Origin: Acidithiobacillus ferruginosus
Lineage (GTDB): Bacteria > Pseudomonadota > Gammaproteobacteria > Acidithiobacillales > Acidithiobacillaceae
NCBI RefSeq assembly: GCF_018854495.1
Contig: NZ_JABBDR010000238.1
Span: 1 to 12,151 of the forward strand
Length of the DNA stretch: 12,151 nucleotides
Direction of reading: 5' to 3'
Positions 1 through 6,465 of the stretch are shown here, piece after piece. The stretch's first letter is position 1. Every line of letters begins with the position of its first letter. The notes under the pieces are model-generated. The model saw nothing but the letters and a program-made list of their open reading frames with translations. It ran no database searches and was not told the DNA's origin. Both the position numbers and the translations under genes were made by a program.

Positions 1-1473
1 CAGCGTCATCACCAGCATCAGCCAAAAATCATCGATATACGCAATCATCGTCGCCTGCCGGGTGATTTCCGTATTCAGTAGAAGCTGGCCCATGGCGTCA
101 TGGGGATTATAAAGGCTGGCTACCGCCGGGTTCTGAAAAGCCGGATTACTGTCATCGATGTGGGCGCTCAGCGCCGCGTGGGAAATCTGCGTATTGCGGG
201 TGAGCAAGGTCTCCACCAGAGAAATCCCTATACTGCTGCCGACATTTCGTACCAGACTGTAGATTGCGGTGCCGTTGGCCCGCATCTCCGGGCTCAGGGT
301 CGCAAAGGTGGCAGTGCTCAAGGGCACAAAAACCAGACCCATCCCCAGCCCCTGCCAGACCCCCGGCCAGATCACATCGCCCTCACCGATCACCAGACTA
401 TAGCCCTGCATCTGCCAGAGGGAAAAGGCCGTGATCCCGAAACCGATGGCGAGCAGCAGCCGCAGATCCACCTTGCCCACCAGTCGCCCGACGATCAGCA
501 TGGCGAACATGGTGCCCAGGCCACTCGGTGCCGTCACCCAACCTGCTGCCGCTGCGGTGTAGCCCATCAGATCCTGCAACATGGTGGGGATCAGCGCCCG
601 CGATGCAAAGAGCACCAGTCCGACGATAAAGATGAAAAGCAGACCGGTGACATAGTTGCGGTTGAGGATCAGCCGGTAATCGAAGAAGGAACGGTCAACA
701 GGTGTGCGCCAAGTGTGATAGAGGAAATACAGGGATGCCAACCCGGCGATATAGACTTCTACCCAGATTTCCACCGAGGCGAACCAGTTCTGCTGTTGTC
801 CGCGATCCAGGAACAACTGCAAGGCCCCAACAGCCAGACTCAGACTGATAAACCCAGCCATATCAAAGTGCATCCGCCGCAGCGCCGCATCCCTGGGGAA
901 GGTCCTCCAGATTCCTGTAAACGCCATGATTCCCACCGGCACGTTAATGAAAAATACCCAACGCCAGCCCATGGTATCCGTCAGCCAACCGCCCAGCGTC
1001 GGCCCGATGATCGGCCCCACCATCACCCCCATGCCCCACAGGGCCATGGCGGAGCCCTGCTTTTCCCGGGGATTGATGTCGAGCAGGACAGTTTGCGAAA
1101 GCGGCACGAGCGCCGCCCCGAAGACACCCTGCAACGCCCGCGCTACGACGATTTCTCCCAGCGAGGTGGAAATGCCGCACCACATGGAGGCCAGTGTAAA
1201 CCCTAGTACCGAGGCCAGAAAAACGTGTCGCTGGCCGAAACGGTCACAGAGCCAGCCGGTCAGCGGTGTGGCGATGGCCGCCGCCACGATATAAGAGGTC
1301 AGCACCCAGCCGATCTGGTCCAGGGACGCGGACAGGCTGCCCCGCATGTGGGGCAGGGCCACATTGGCGATGGTGCTGTCCAGGGTCTGCATGATGGTAG
1401 CCAACATGATGGACAGGGTGATGAGGGGCCGGTTCAATCCTTCCCGAGGGAGCGCGGCGCTTTCCATGATCAT
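1..1473 (-). CDS. DHA2-family (EmrB/QacA-like) drug efflux MFS transporter, C-terminus cut by window edge
   Basis: Translating the minus strand from the ATG at 1473 gives 491 open residues that run off the left edge. The protein is an inner-membrane proton/drug antiporter of the 14-helix DHA2 group. Visible family motifs are LDSTIANVALP (about 31-41, motif D1), the loop 2-3 motif A GWLCDRFGQR (73-82), motif B ARALQGVFGA (111-120) with its Arg, motif C GPIIGPTLGG (153-162) and the RWVFFINVPVG stretch (171-181). Family members have about 500-530 residues, so only the last helix or so is missing. The start ATG overlaps the marR stop as ATGA, which suggests translational coupling; an ATG at 1467 is an alternative start. 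The substrate is unknown. EmrB-type pumps usually work with an EmrA-like membrane-fusion protein, and none is seen on the marR side; one could lie beyond the left edge. Confidence 0.93.
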   Translation of the reverse strand, partial: MIMESAALPREGLNRPLITLSIMLATIMQTLDSTIANVALPHMRGSLSASLDQIGWVLTSYIVAAAIATPLTGWLCDRFGQRHVFLASVLGFTLASMWCGISTSLGEIVVARALQGVFGAALVPLSQTVLLDINPREKQGSAMALWGMGVMVGPIIGPTLGGWLTDTMGWRWVFFINVPVGIMAFTGIWRTFPRDAALRRMHFDMAGFISLSLAVGALQLFLDRGQQQNWFASVEIWVEVYIAGLASLYFLYHTWRTPVDRSFFDYRLILNRNYVTGLLFIFIVGLVLFASRALIPTMLQDLMGYTAAAAGWVTAPSGLGTMFAMLIVGRLVGKVDLRLLLAIGFGITAFSLWQMQGYSLVIGEGDVIWPGVWQGLGMGLVFVPLSTATFATLSPEMRANGTAIYSLVRNVGSSIGISLVETLLTRNTQISHAALSAHIDDSNPAFQNPAVASLYNPHDAMGQLLLNTEITRQATMIAYIDDFWLMLVMTL

Positions 1474-1913
1474 CGGCCCGTTTTCTCGATAATGCGCTGC
1501 AAACGCTGCAGAAGGTCCCTCGCCTGTTGCAACTCCGCGGCGTCCAGGCCGTCCAGCATTTCTTGGCGAAACTCACCCGCGATGCGCTTCACTTCCGCAT
1601 ATACGGTTTGTCCCTCAGGAGTCAGCAATACCCGCCGGACACGCCGGTCTTCCGGGGCGATCTCGCGACGTACCAATCCCGCGTGTTGTAAGCGGTCCAC
1701 CATGGCCACCACGGTCGGCCCCTCCACCAAGAGACGATGTGCCAGCTCGCTCTGGGTCAGGGGAGTTTTGGCGCGCGCCAGAAAGGCGATGCTCATCCAG
1801 CTCGCCTGGCTCAGTCCCAGGCTCTTCAGGCGACGATCCAGCGCGTGGCGCCAGGCCCTGGCGCTCTCATGCAGGGCCAGGGCAAAGCTTTCCTGCAACG
1901 AATCATGGTTCAT
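1470..1913 (-). CDS. MarR-family transcriptional repressor, likely local regulator of the efflux gene
   Basis: This 147-residue protein has the length and winged-helix layout of MarR proteins. The helix-turn-helix spans about residues 54-83, with recognition helix EGPTVVAMVDRLQHAGLVRR (64-83). The wing is PEDRRVRRVLLTPEG (87-101), which carries the family's D-R-R pattern. Long helices at both ends would form the dimer interface. I chose the ATG at 1913 because GGGAGGA lies just upstream; a GTG at 1934 would add seven residues but has no better ribosome site. It contains no cysteine, so a thiol redox sensor of the OhrR type is unlikely and a small-ligand-relieved repressor is more plausible. 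It is the first gene of a two-gene operon with the DHA2 pump, and a palindrome inside its promoter suggests it represses its own operon. The ligand cannot be told from sequence. Confidence 0.93.
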   Translation of the reverse strand: MNHDSLQESFALALHESARAWRHALDRRLKSLGLSQASWMSIAFLARAKTPLTQSELAHRLLVEGPTVVAMVDRLQHAGLVRREIAPEDRRVRRVLLTPEGQTVYAEVKRIAGEFRQEMLDGLDAAELQQARDLLQRLQRIIEKTGR

Positions 1914-1951
1914 ATGTCCTCCCAGTTCGGGCACTCCAAATGATTAGCCCT

Positions 1952-1980
1952 CTTATACTTAGAGCTCTATCTATTTGCAA
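1952..1980 (-). promoter_or_regulatory. Sigma-70-type promoter of the marR-efflux operon
   Basis: On the minus strand there is a -35 box TTGCAA (1980-1975) and a -10 box TATAAG (1957-1952), separated by exactly 17 bp. Transcription would start near 1945, leaving a leader of about 30 nt before the marR ATG. The spacer is nearly filled by the inverted repeat at 1955-1974. Confidence 0.72.
1955..1974. promoter_or_regulatory. 20-bp inverted repeat, probable MarR operator
   Basis: The sequence ATACTTAGAGCTCTATCTAT is a 20-bp dyad whose half-sites agree at 8 of 10 positions and whose core TAGAGCTCTA is perfect. The size fits MarR dimer operators, and it sits in the -35/-10 spacer of the marR promoter, where binding would block RNA polymerase. 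It is AT-rich in an otherwise GC-rich region. Assignment to this particular MarR protein is inference from position. Confidence 0.65.
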
Positions 1981-2045
1981 GCGATGCCCGGCACCCGAAA
2001 GTTGCCGCCGGGCGCGGTCGATATGCCTTCACCTGCGGTCCCAAC

Positions 2046-2074
2046 TTGACAGAATCGCGAGGCTCCGCCATGGT
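2046..2074 (+). promoter_or_regulatory. Possible lgt promoter (good -35, weak -10)
   Basis: A consensus TTGACA lies at 2046-2051, 46 bp upstream of the lgt ATG. The hexamer at 17-bp spacing is CATGGT (2069-2074), which matches TATAAT at only three positions. The location suits an lgt-rep promoter, but the poor -10 leaves this tentative. The rest of the gap from 1981 to 2045 shows nothing else recognisable. Confidence 0.3.
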
Positions 2075-2097
2075 GGCCAGAATTTGCGAGGGCACCT

Positions 2098-2916
2098 ATG
2101 CTGCATTTTCCGGATATCAACACCGTCGGCTTCCAGCTCGGCCCCATCACCATCCACTGGTATGGCCTGCTGGAGATCATCAGCTTTGTTATCGCCACCG
2201 TCTGGCTCATCCGGCGCGGCCGCATGGCGCACTGGAACTGGCGCAAAGAGCAAGTCGTCGACCTGGAATTCTATGTGGCCGTCGGCGCCATTCTGGGCGG
2301 ACGGGTGGGTTACGTGCTCTGGTACAACCTTCCCTATTATCTTGCCAATCCCATAAAAATGCTGGCCATATGGGATGGCGGCATGTCTTTCCACGGCGGC
2401 CTGCTGGGCGTCGTCATCGCCTGCTGGGTATTTGCGCGACTCCATGAACAACATGCCTTTCTGCCTACCCTGGACTTTATCGCGCCGGCCGTGCCCATTG
2501 GGTTGGGTCTGGGACGCCTCGCCAACTTTATCAACGATCAGCTTTTTGGCCGCGTCAGTCACCTGCCCTGGGCCATGGTCTTCCCCTCCGGTGGTCCGCA
2601 ACCCCGGCAGCCCTCGCAACTTTACGAGTTTCTGCTGGAGGGCGTTCTACTCCTTCTGATTCTCGCCATTTACAGTCGCAAAGCCCGTCCTGCCGGCGCA
2701 GTTGGCGGGATGTTCGTTTTCCTTTATGGCGTCTTCCGCTTTGCCGCGGAATATGCGCGGCAGCCGGACATCCAACTGGGCTTTGTCCTCGGTCCTTATA
2801 CCATGGGTCAGATACTGTCCGTACCCATGATCATTCTCGGCCCGGTGGTCATCTGGTGGGCTTATAGGGGCGGCTTTTCCGAATCCCCCGAAAGCATACC
2901 GGCAGTCGATAAATAG
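2098..2916 (+). CDS. lgt: Prolipoprotein diacylglyceryl transferase
   Basis: Lgt is the inner-membrane enzyme that moves a diacylglyceryl group from phosphatidylglycerol to the lipobox cysteine of prolipoproteins, the first step of lipoprotein maturation. The 272-residue protein aligns by eye with E. coli Lgt throughout: HWYG (20-23), GGRVGYVLWYN (67-77), GGMSFHGGLLG with the essential His (H99), the signature GRLANFINDQLFGR (139-152), PSQLYEFLLEG (172-182) and FRFAAEYARQPD (213-224), then MGQILSVPM near the C-terminus. It is somewhat shorter than the E. coli protein because a loop before PSQLYE is missing, as in many species. In the signature the usual Glu (E. coli E151) is Gln (Q148, codon CAG at 2539). 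GAGGG lies 5 bp before the ATG. It is followed 20 bp later by rep, probably on the same transcript. Confidence 0.97.
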   Translation: MLHFPDINTVGFQLGPITIHWYGLLEIISFVIATVWLIRRGRMAHWNWRKEQVVDLEFYVAVGAILGGRVGYVLWYNLPYYLANPIKMLAIWDGGMSFHGGLLGVVIACWVFARLHEQHAFLPTLDFIAPAVPIGLGLGRLANFINDQLFGRVSHLPWAMVFPSGGPQPRQPSQLYEFLLEGVLLLLILAIYSRKARPAGAVGGMFVFLYGVFRFAAEYARQPDIQLGFVLGPYTMGQILSVPMIILGPVVIWWAYRGGFSESPESIPAVDK

Positions 2917-2922
2917 CAGCTG

Positions 2923-2930
2923 CCCCCCCC
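2923..2930 (+). repeat. C8 homopolymer tract between lgt stop and rep start
   Basis: Eight consecutive cytosines occupy the centre of the 20-bp lgt-rep gap, ending 6 bp before the rep ATG, where a Shine-Dalgarno would normally be. Tracts of this length can slip during replication. Confidence 0.9.
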
Positions 2931-2936
2931 ACCCGT

Positions 2937-4925
2937 ATGACACCCATGGCTGAGCTCAATCCGCCACAGCAGGAAGCCGTAACACACATCCACGGCCCCC
3001 TGCTGGTGCTGGCCGGGGCCGGATCGGGCAAGACCCGGGTCATCACCCGGAAAATCGTCCATCTCATCCGGGAGCAACAGGTCGCACCCGGGCATATCTG
3101 CGCCGTGACCTTCACCAACAAGGCTGCCCGTGAAATGAAGAGCCGCGTCGGGGAGGCCTTGCAGGGCCATAACAGCCGCGGCTTGATGGTCTCCACCTTT
3201 CATCATCTGGGCCTGCAGATCCTGCGTAAAGACATCGAGCGCCTGGGTTACCGCGGCAACTTCAGCGTCATTGACCCCGGCGATAGCCTGGGGATGGTGC
3301 GCAATCTGCTCCGCGAGGCCAACGGCCCCAGCGATCTCGCCGAAGCCATCCAGTCCCGCATCTCCCGCTTCAAGAATGACGGCGTCTTTCCCGAGGAGGC
3401 TCGTGCCGACGATCGCCTCGGCCAGGAGGCTGCCCATATCTATACGACCTATCAGCGTTCCCTCAGCGCCTGCAACGCCGTGGATCTGGATGACCTCATC
3501 CTCTTGCCCACCCGTCTGCTACAGGACGATGCGGAGGCCCGTTACGCCTGGCAGGACCGCATCCGCTACCTGCTGGTGGATGAATATCAGGACAGCAACG
3601 GCGCACAGTACCGGCTGATAAAAAGCCTGCTGGGCACCCGCCACAACCTGACCGCAGTGGGGGACGACGACCAGAGCATCTACTCCTGGCGGGGAGCGGC
3701 TGCCGGCAACCTGGATCGGCTGGCGCAAGATTTCCCCAACCTCAAGGTAGTCAAACTGGAACAGAACTATCGTTCCACCGGCCGCATTCTTCAGGCCGCC
3801 AATATGGTCATCGCGCAAAATCCCCACTTCTTTGAAAAACGCCTGTGGAGCACTCTGGGCGATGGCCACAGCATCCGCGCCCTGCGCTGCGCCAACGAGG
3901 CGGACGAGGCGGAGCAAGTGGTCAATGCCATTCTCCGCGACCGCTTTCAGCGGCAGGGTGAATACCGCGATTACGCCATACTGTACCGCAGCAACCATCA
4001 GGCCCGCCCCTTTGAAACGGCCCTGCGCAACGCCCGGATTCCATACCAGATATCCGGCGGGCTCTCTTTCTTTGAACGCAGTGAAATCAAGGATTTTCTG
4101 TCCTATCTGCGGCTATTGGTCAATCCCGACGATGATCCCGCCTTCCTGCGGGCGGTCAACACGCCACGCCGGAGCATCGGCAGCAGCACCCTGGAACGCC
4201 TGGGTGCCTTCGCCAAGGAGCGCAATCTCTCGCTCTTCGCCGCGCTTTGGGACGATGCGCTGGACGTTCCCGACAAGGCGCGCATCGCCCTGCACGGCTT
4301 CGCCGGATGGGTGAATCTCAAAACGGACGAGATCGGCAAGACCGAACTCATCCCCGCCCTACAGAGTCTGCCGGAAGAAATCGGCTACCTGCAATATCTG
4401 CAGAATGAAGGAGATGAAAAAGACGCCGCGCGCCGCTGGGAGAATATTCAGGAGCTGTTGAACTGGATGCAACGCCTGCAGGAACAGGATGATGGCCCGC
4501 AAACCCTTGCGGAGATCCTCAACCGCCTGATGCTCTTCAATGTGCTGGAGCGTGAGGAGGATGACGATCGCGATGTGTTGCGCCTGTCCACCCTGCACGC
4601 CGCCAAGGGCCTGGAGTTCCCGCAGGTGTTTCTGGTCGGCGCAGAGGAGGAACTGCTGCCCCACCGCAACAGCGAAACCCCGGAGCAGATTCAGGAAGAA
4701 CGCCGCCTCTTTTACGTGGGCATGACCCGCGCCCGCTTCCGCCTGACCCTCAGCCTTTGCCGTAAACGTCGCCGCTACGGCCAGGATGTCCATCCGGAAC
4801 CCTCCCGCTTCCTCCAGGAAATCCCCAAAGAACATCTGGACTGGCAGGGCGACCAGAACCCGGAAGAAGAAATGGACCCCACCGCCGCTTTCGCCCGTCT
4901 GCGGGAGATGCTCGGCAAGCCCTGA
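2937..4925 (+). CDS. rep: ATP-dependent 3'-5' DNA helicase Rep (UvrD/Rep family)
   Basis: Rep is a superfamily 1A helicase that helps replication forks pass protein roadblocks and takes part in restart. The 662-residue protein matches E. coli Rep (673) in length and along its whole sequence, more closely than UvrD by memory of the E. coli proteins. Helicase motifs in order are Walker A AGAGSGKT (26-33), TFTNKAA (motif Ia), DEYQD (215-219, Walker B), GDDDQSIYSWRGA (242-254, motif III), EQNYRS (275-280, motif IV), TLHAAKGLEF (552-561, motif V) and YVGMTRAR (593-600, motif VI). The segment around 365-405 (ISGGLSFFERSEIKDFLSYLRLL) is also strongly Rep-like. The start is uncertain: neither the ATG at 2937 nor the one at 2946 (MAELNPPQQ, closer to the E. 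coli N-terminus) has a Shine-Dalgarno. It is probably co-transcribed with lgt and converges on rpsT. Confidence 0.95.
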   Translation: MTPMAELNPPQQEAVTHIHGPLLVLAGAGSGKTRVITRKIVHLIREQQVAPGHICAVTFTNKAAREMKSRVGEALQGHNSRGLMVSTFHHLGLQILRKDIERLGYRGNFSVIDPGDSLGMVRNLLREANGPSDLAEAIQSRISRFKNDGVFPEEARADDRLGQEAAHIYTTYQRSLSACNAVDLDDLILLPTRLLQDDAEARYAWQDRIRYLLVDEYQDSNGAQYRLIKSLLGTRHNLTAVGDDDQSIYSWRGAAAGNLDRLAQDFPNLKVVKLEQNYRSTGRILQAANMVIAQNPHFFEKRLWSTLGDGHSIRALRCANEADEAEQVVNAILRDRFQRQGEYRDYAILYRSNHQARPFETALRNARIPYQISGGLSFFERSEIKDFLSYLRLLVNPDDDPAFLRAVNTPRRSIGSSTLERLGAFAKERNLSLFAALWDDALDVPDKARIALHGFAGWVNLKTDEIGKTELIPALQSLPEEIGYLQYLQNEGDEKDAARRWENIQELLNWMQRLQEQDDGPQTLAEILNRLMLFNVLEREEDDDRDVLRLSTLHAAKGLEFPQVFLVGAEEELLPHRNSETPEQIQEERRLFYVGMTRARFRLTLSLCRKRRRYGQDVHPEPSRFLQEIPKEHLDWQGDQNPEEEMDPTAAFARLREMLGKP

Positions 4926-4952
4926 CCAGCGGGTTCGCCACGCACAAAAGCA

Positions 4953-4984
4953 AAGAGGCGATCCACACCACCGGATCGCCTCTT
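4953..4984 (-). terminator. Rho-independent terminator of rpsT (possibly serves rep also)
   Basis: A perfect 12-bp stem (4953-4964 with 4973-4984) encloses an 8-nt loop. On the minus strand it is followed by TTTGCTTTTG, a U-rich tail, so it should end rpsT transcripts. On the plus strand the tail CTTCTGCTCC is poorer in U, so its use by rep is less sure. Confidence 0.8.
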
Positions 4985-4988
4985 CTGC

Positions 4989-5012
4989 TCCGCAGTCCAC
5001 ACGGACTGCGGA
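4989..5012 (-). terminator. Second hairpin just downstream of rpsT stop
   Basis: A perfect 10-bp stem (4989-4998 with 5003-5012) and a 4-nt loop ACAC begin 13 nt after the rpsT stop codon. No U-run follows on either strand, so by itself it is a weak terminator. It may protect the 3' end of the short rpsT mRNA or act together with the terminator at 4953-4984. Confidence 0.5.
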
Positions 5013-5025
5013 AATACCGTCCTCA

Positions 5026-5301
5026 TTACTGGGCGGCGTTACCCATCGCCTTGACACGAGCCGAGAGCCGGCTCTTGGTACGGGCCGCCATGTTGCGATG
5101 TGCCACACCCTTGCCAACCGTCTTGTCGATGACCGACTCCGCGGCGCGCAATGCGCTGCGTGCCTGCTCTTGATCACCGACATGTACGGCCTTCAGCACA
5201 CCCTTCACATAGGTGCGCAAGCGCGAGCGCAGGCTGGCATTATGCAGGCGCCGCTTTTCATTTTGTAATACGCGCTTGCGCGCCTGAGCTGTATTGGCCA
5301 A
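5026..5301 (-). CDS. rpsT: 30S ribosomal protein S20
   Basis: S20 is a primary 16S rRNA-binding protein of the small subunit. The 91 residues are lysine- and arginine-rich and follow the family pattern: MANTAQARKRV, NEKRRLHNASLRSRLRTYVK, then a helical hairpin with AHRNMAARTKSRLSARV near the C-terminus. The start codon is TTG at 5301-5299, placed 8 nt after GGAG. E. coli rpsT also starts with UUG, and there the weak start is part of autogenous control by S20. The gene is monocistronic here, with its own promoter (5353-5381), a short leader containing a hairpin, and tandem hairpins after the stop. Confidence 0.97.
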   Translation of the reverse strand: MANTAQARKRVLQNEKRRLHNASLRSRLRTYVKGVLKAVHVGDQEQARSALRAAESVIDKTVGKGVAHRNMAARTKSRLSARVKAMGNAAQ

Positions 5302-5323
5302 CTTTTACTCTCCATATCTACCA

Positions 5324-5339
5324 TCCCGCGTCTGCGGGA
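5324..5339 (-). promoter_or_regulatory. Small hairpin in the rpsT leader
   Basis: A 6-bp GC-rich stem (5324-5329 with 5334-5339) with a 4-nt loop lies in the predicted rpsT mRNA leader, about 10 nt before the Shine-Dalgarno GGAG. It could influence translation or be part of an S20 feedback site; that role is inference. Confidence 0.4.
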
Positions 5340-5352
5340 AATGAAGTCGCGT

Positions 5353-5381
5353 ATTCTGGCGCCAACGTCCAACCCTGTCAA
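5353..5381 (-). promoter_or_regulatory. rpsT promoter
   Basis: On the minus strand a consensus -35 TTGACA (5381-5376) and a -10 CAGAAT (5358-5353, four of six matches) are separated by 17 bp. Transcription would start near 5346, giving a leader of about 45 nt. It lies between the end of the ABC ATPase gene and rpsT, so rpsT need not depend on the mod-like operon. Confidence 0.7.
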
Positions 5382-5432
5382 TATCAATGGATTGCAAAAA
5401 CCACCCGGCACTACGAAAATGGGGCGCATGGT

Positions 5433-6446
5433 CTACTGTACTTCGATCATCACATGTACATGCTCTGGCGCCACTTGTACCCAAAGCGTGGCGCCTGGCG
5501 CCAGAGTCCTGCCTTCGCATTGTAGGCGTGGTAACAGCATATCCAAAGAACAAGCCCCTTCCATTCTGACGCGCAAGGCAACACCCTCCTCCCGGAGGCT
5601 CACGACCTTCAATTTCAGGGCATTCGGCGCTGGGACGCCCAAAACGTCGCCCGGCACAAGGTCCTCGGAACGAATGGCCACGGTCACCGACATACCCGGA
5701 TGCATGCCATACTGAAAACCGGTACGCAGACGCCAGCCAGATCCTGCCACCACCATCCCGGTTTCCGCTGTCTCCTCAATGCGCCCCGCCAGGAAATTAC
5801 GAAATCCCAGCAAACGCGCCGCCCCCATGGTGGCGGGTCGCGCAAACACCGCACGGGGAGGGCCTTCCTGCACAATATGCCCATCCAGCAACACCGCCAT
5901 GTGATCTGCGAGCATCGCCAGGTGCGGATCGTGGCTCACCGCCAGCACCGGCACTCCAAAGTCGTGGACCTCACGGATGAGTTCGTCCAGAATCTCGTCG
6001 CGGGTGGCCATGTCCAGCGCCGAGGTAGGCTCGTCCAGCAGCAGCAGCTCCGGACGCCGGGCCAGAGCGCGGGCGAGCGCTACCCGCTGACGCTGCCCGC
6101 CGGAGAGGGCCGCGGGATAACGCTCCGCCAGGTCGGCAAGCCCCACGCGCGCAAGCAAATCCATAGCCTGCGTGCGGCGGCCTGCACCCCTTGGCAGCGG
6201 AAAGGCGACGTTTTCCCAGGCCCGCAGGTGCGGGAAAAGCGCATAACCCTGGGGCAAATAGCCAATGGGGCGCCGCTCGGCAGCAAGGCCACCGAAAGGA
6301 TGCCCACGCGCCGGAATCAAACCGGCGATGGCCTTGAGCAGCATCGTCTTGCCCTCTCCGGATAGACCGAGCAGGACGGTGAAATCCCGCACCTGCATCT
6401 GGATATCCAGGGTGACCGGCTTTTCCAGCTGATAACGAATTTCCAT
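5433..6446 (-). CDS. ABC transporter ATP-binding protein, molybdate/tungstate/sulfate class (ModC-like)
   Basis: This is the cytoplasmic ATPase of an importer. It has Walker A GLSGEGKT (27-34), Q-loop YLPQGYALFPHL (64-75, Q66), signature LSGGQRQ (114-120), Walker B LLLLDEP (134-140), D-loop SALD (142-145) and H-loop SHD (171-173). Residues from about 214 to 337 form a C-terminal extension with TOBE-like features (VTVAIRSEDLV, 254-264), as in ModC and CysA-type ATPases, where it can bind oxyanion or regulate transport. The ATG at 6446 begins MEIRYQLEK and gives 337 residues, close to ModC length (about 350); a longer reading reaching 6560 would overlap the permease gene. No clear Shine-Dalgarno precedes it, so it may be translated by coupling to the permease gene, whose stop is 19 bp upstream. 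Exact substrate cannot be decided. Confidence 0.88.
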   Translation of the reverse strand: MEIRYQLEKPVTLDIQMQVRDFTVLLGLSGEGKTMLLKAIAGLIPARGHPFGGLAAERRPIGYLPQGYALFPHLRAWENVAFPLPRGAGRRTQAMDLLARVGLADLAERYPAALSGGQRQRVALARALARRPELLLLDEPTSALDMATRDEILDELIREVHDFGVPVLAVSHDPHLAMLADHMAVLLDGHIVQEGPPRAVFARPATMGAARLLGFRNFLAGRIEETAETGMVVAGSGWRLRTGFQYGMHPGMSVTVAIRSEDLVPGDVLGVPAPNALKLKVVSLREEGVALRVRMEGACSLDMLLPRLQCEGRTLAPGATLWVQVAPEHVHVMIEVQ

Positions 6447-6465
6447 GGGTTTTAGCGCGGCGCCA

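Noticed and set aside
100..1206. Plus-strand open frame of 368 codons
   Set aside because: It is antisense to the DHA2 transporter, whose minus-strand frame shows all family motifs. The plus-strand product is low-complexity, rich in His, Gln and Pro, and has no ribosome site; such frames are common opposite GC-rich genes.
1225..1947. Plus-strand open frame of 240 codons across marR and the start of the pump gene
   Set aside because: It is antisense to two well-supported genes and gives an Arg/Ser/Ala-rich product without domain features.
5382..5432. Terminator between the ABC ATPase gene and rpsT
   Set aside because: On the minus strand there is a T5 run after GGGTGG, but only a bulged, mismatched stem can be drawn upstream of it.
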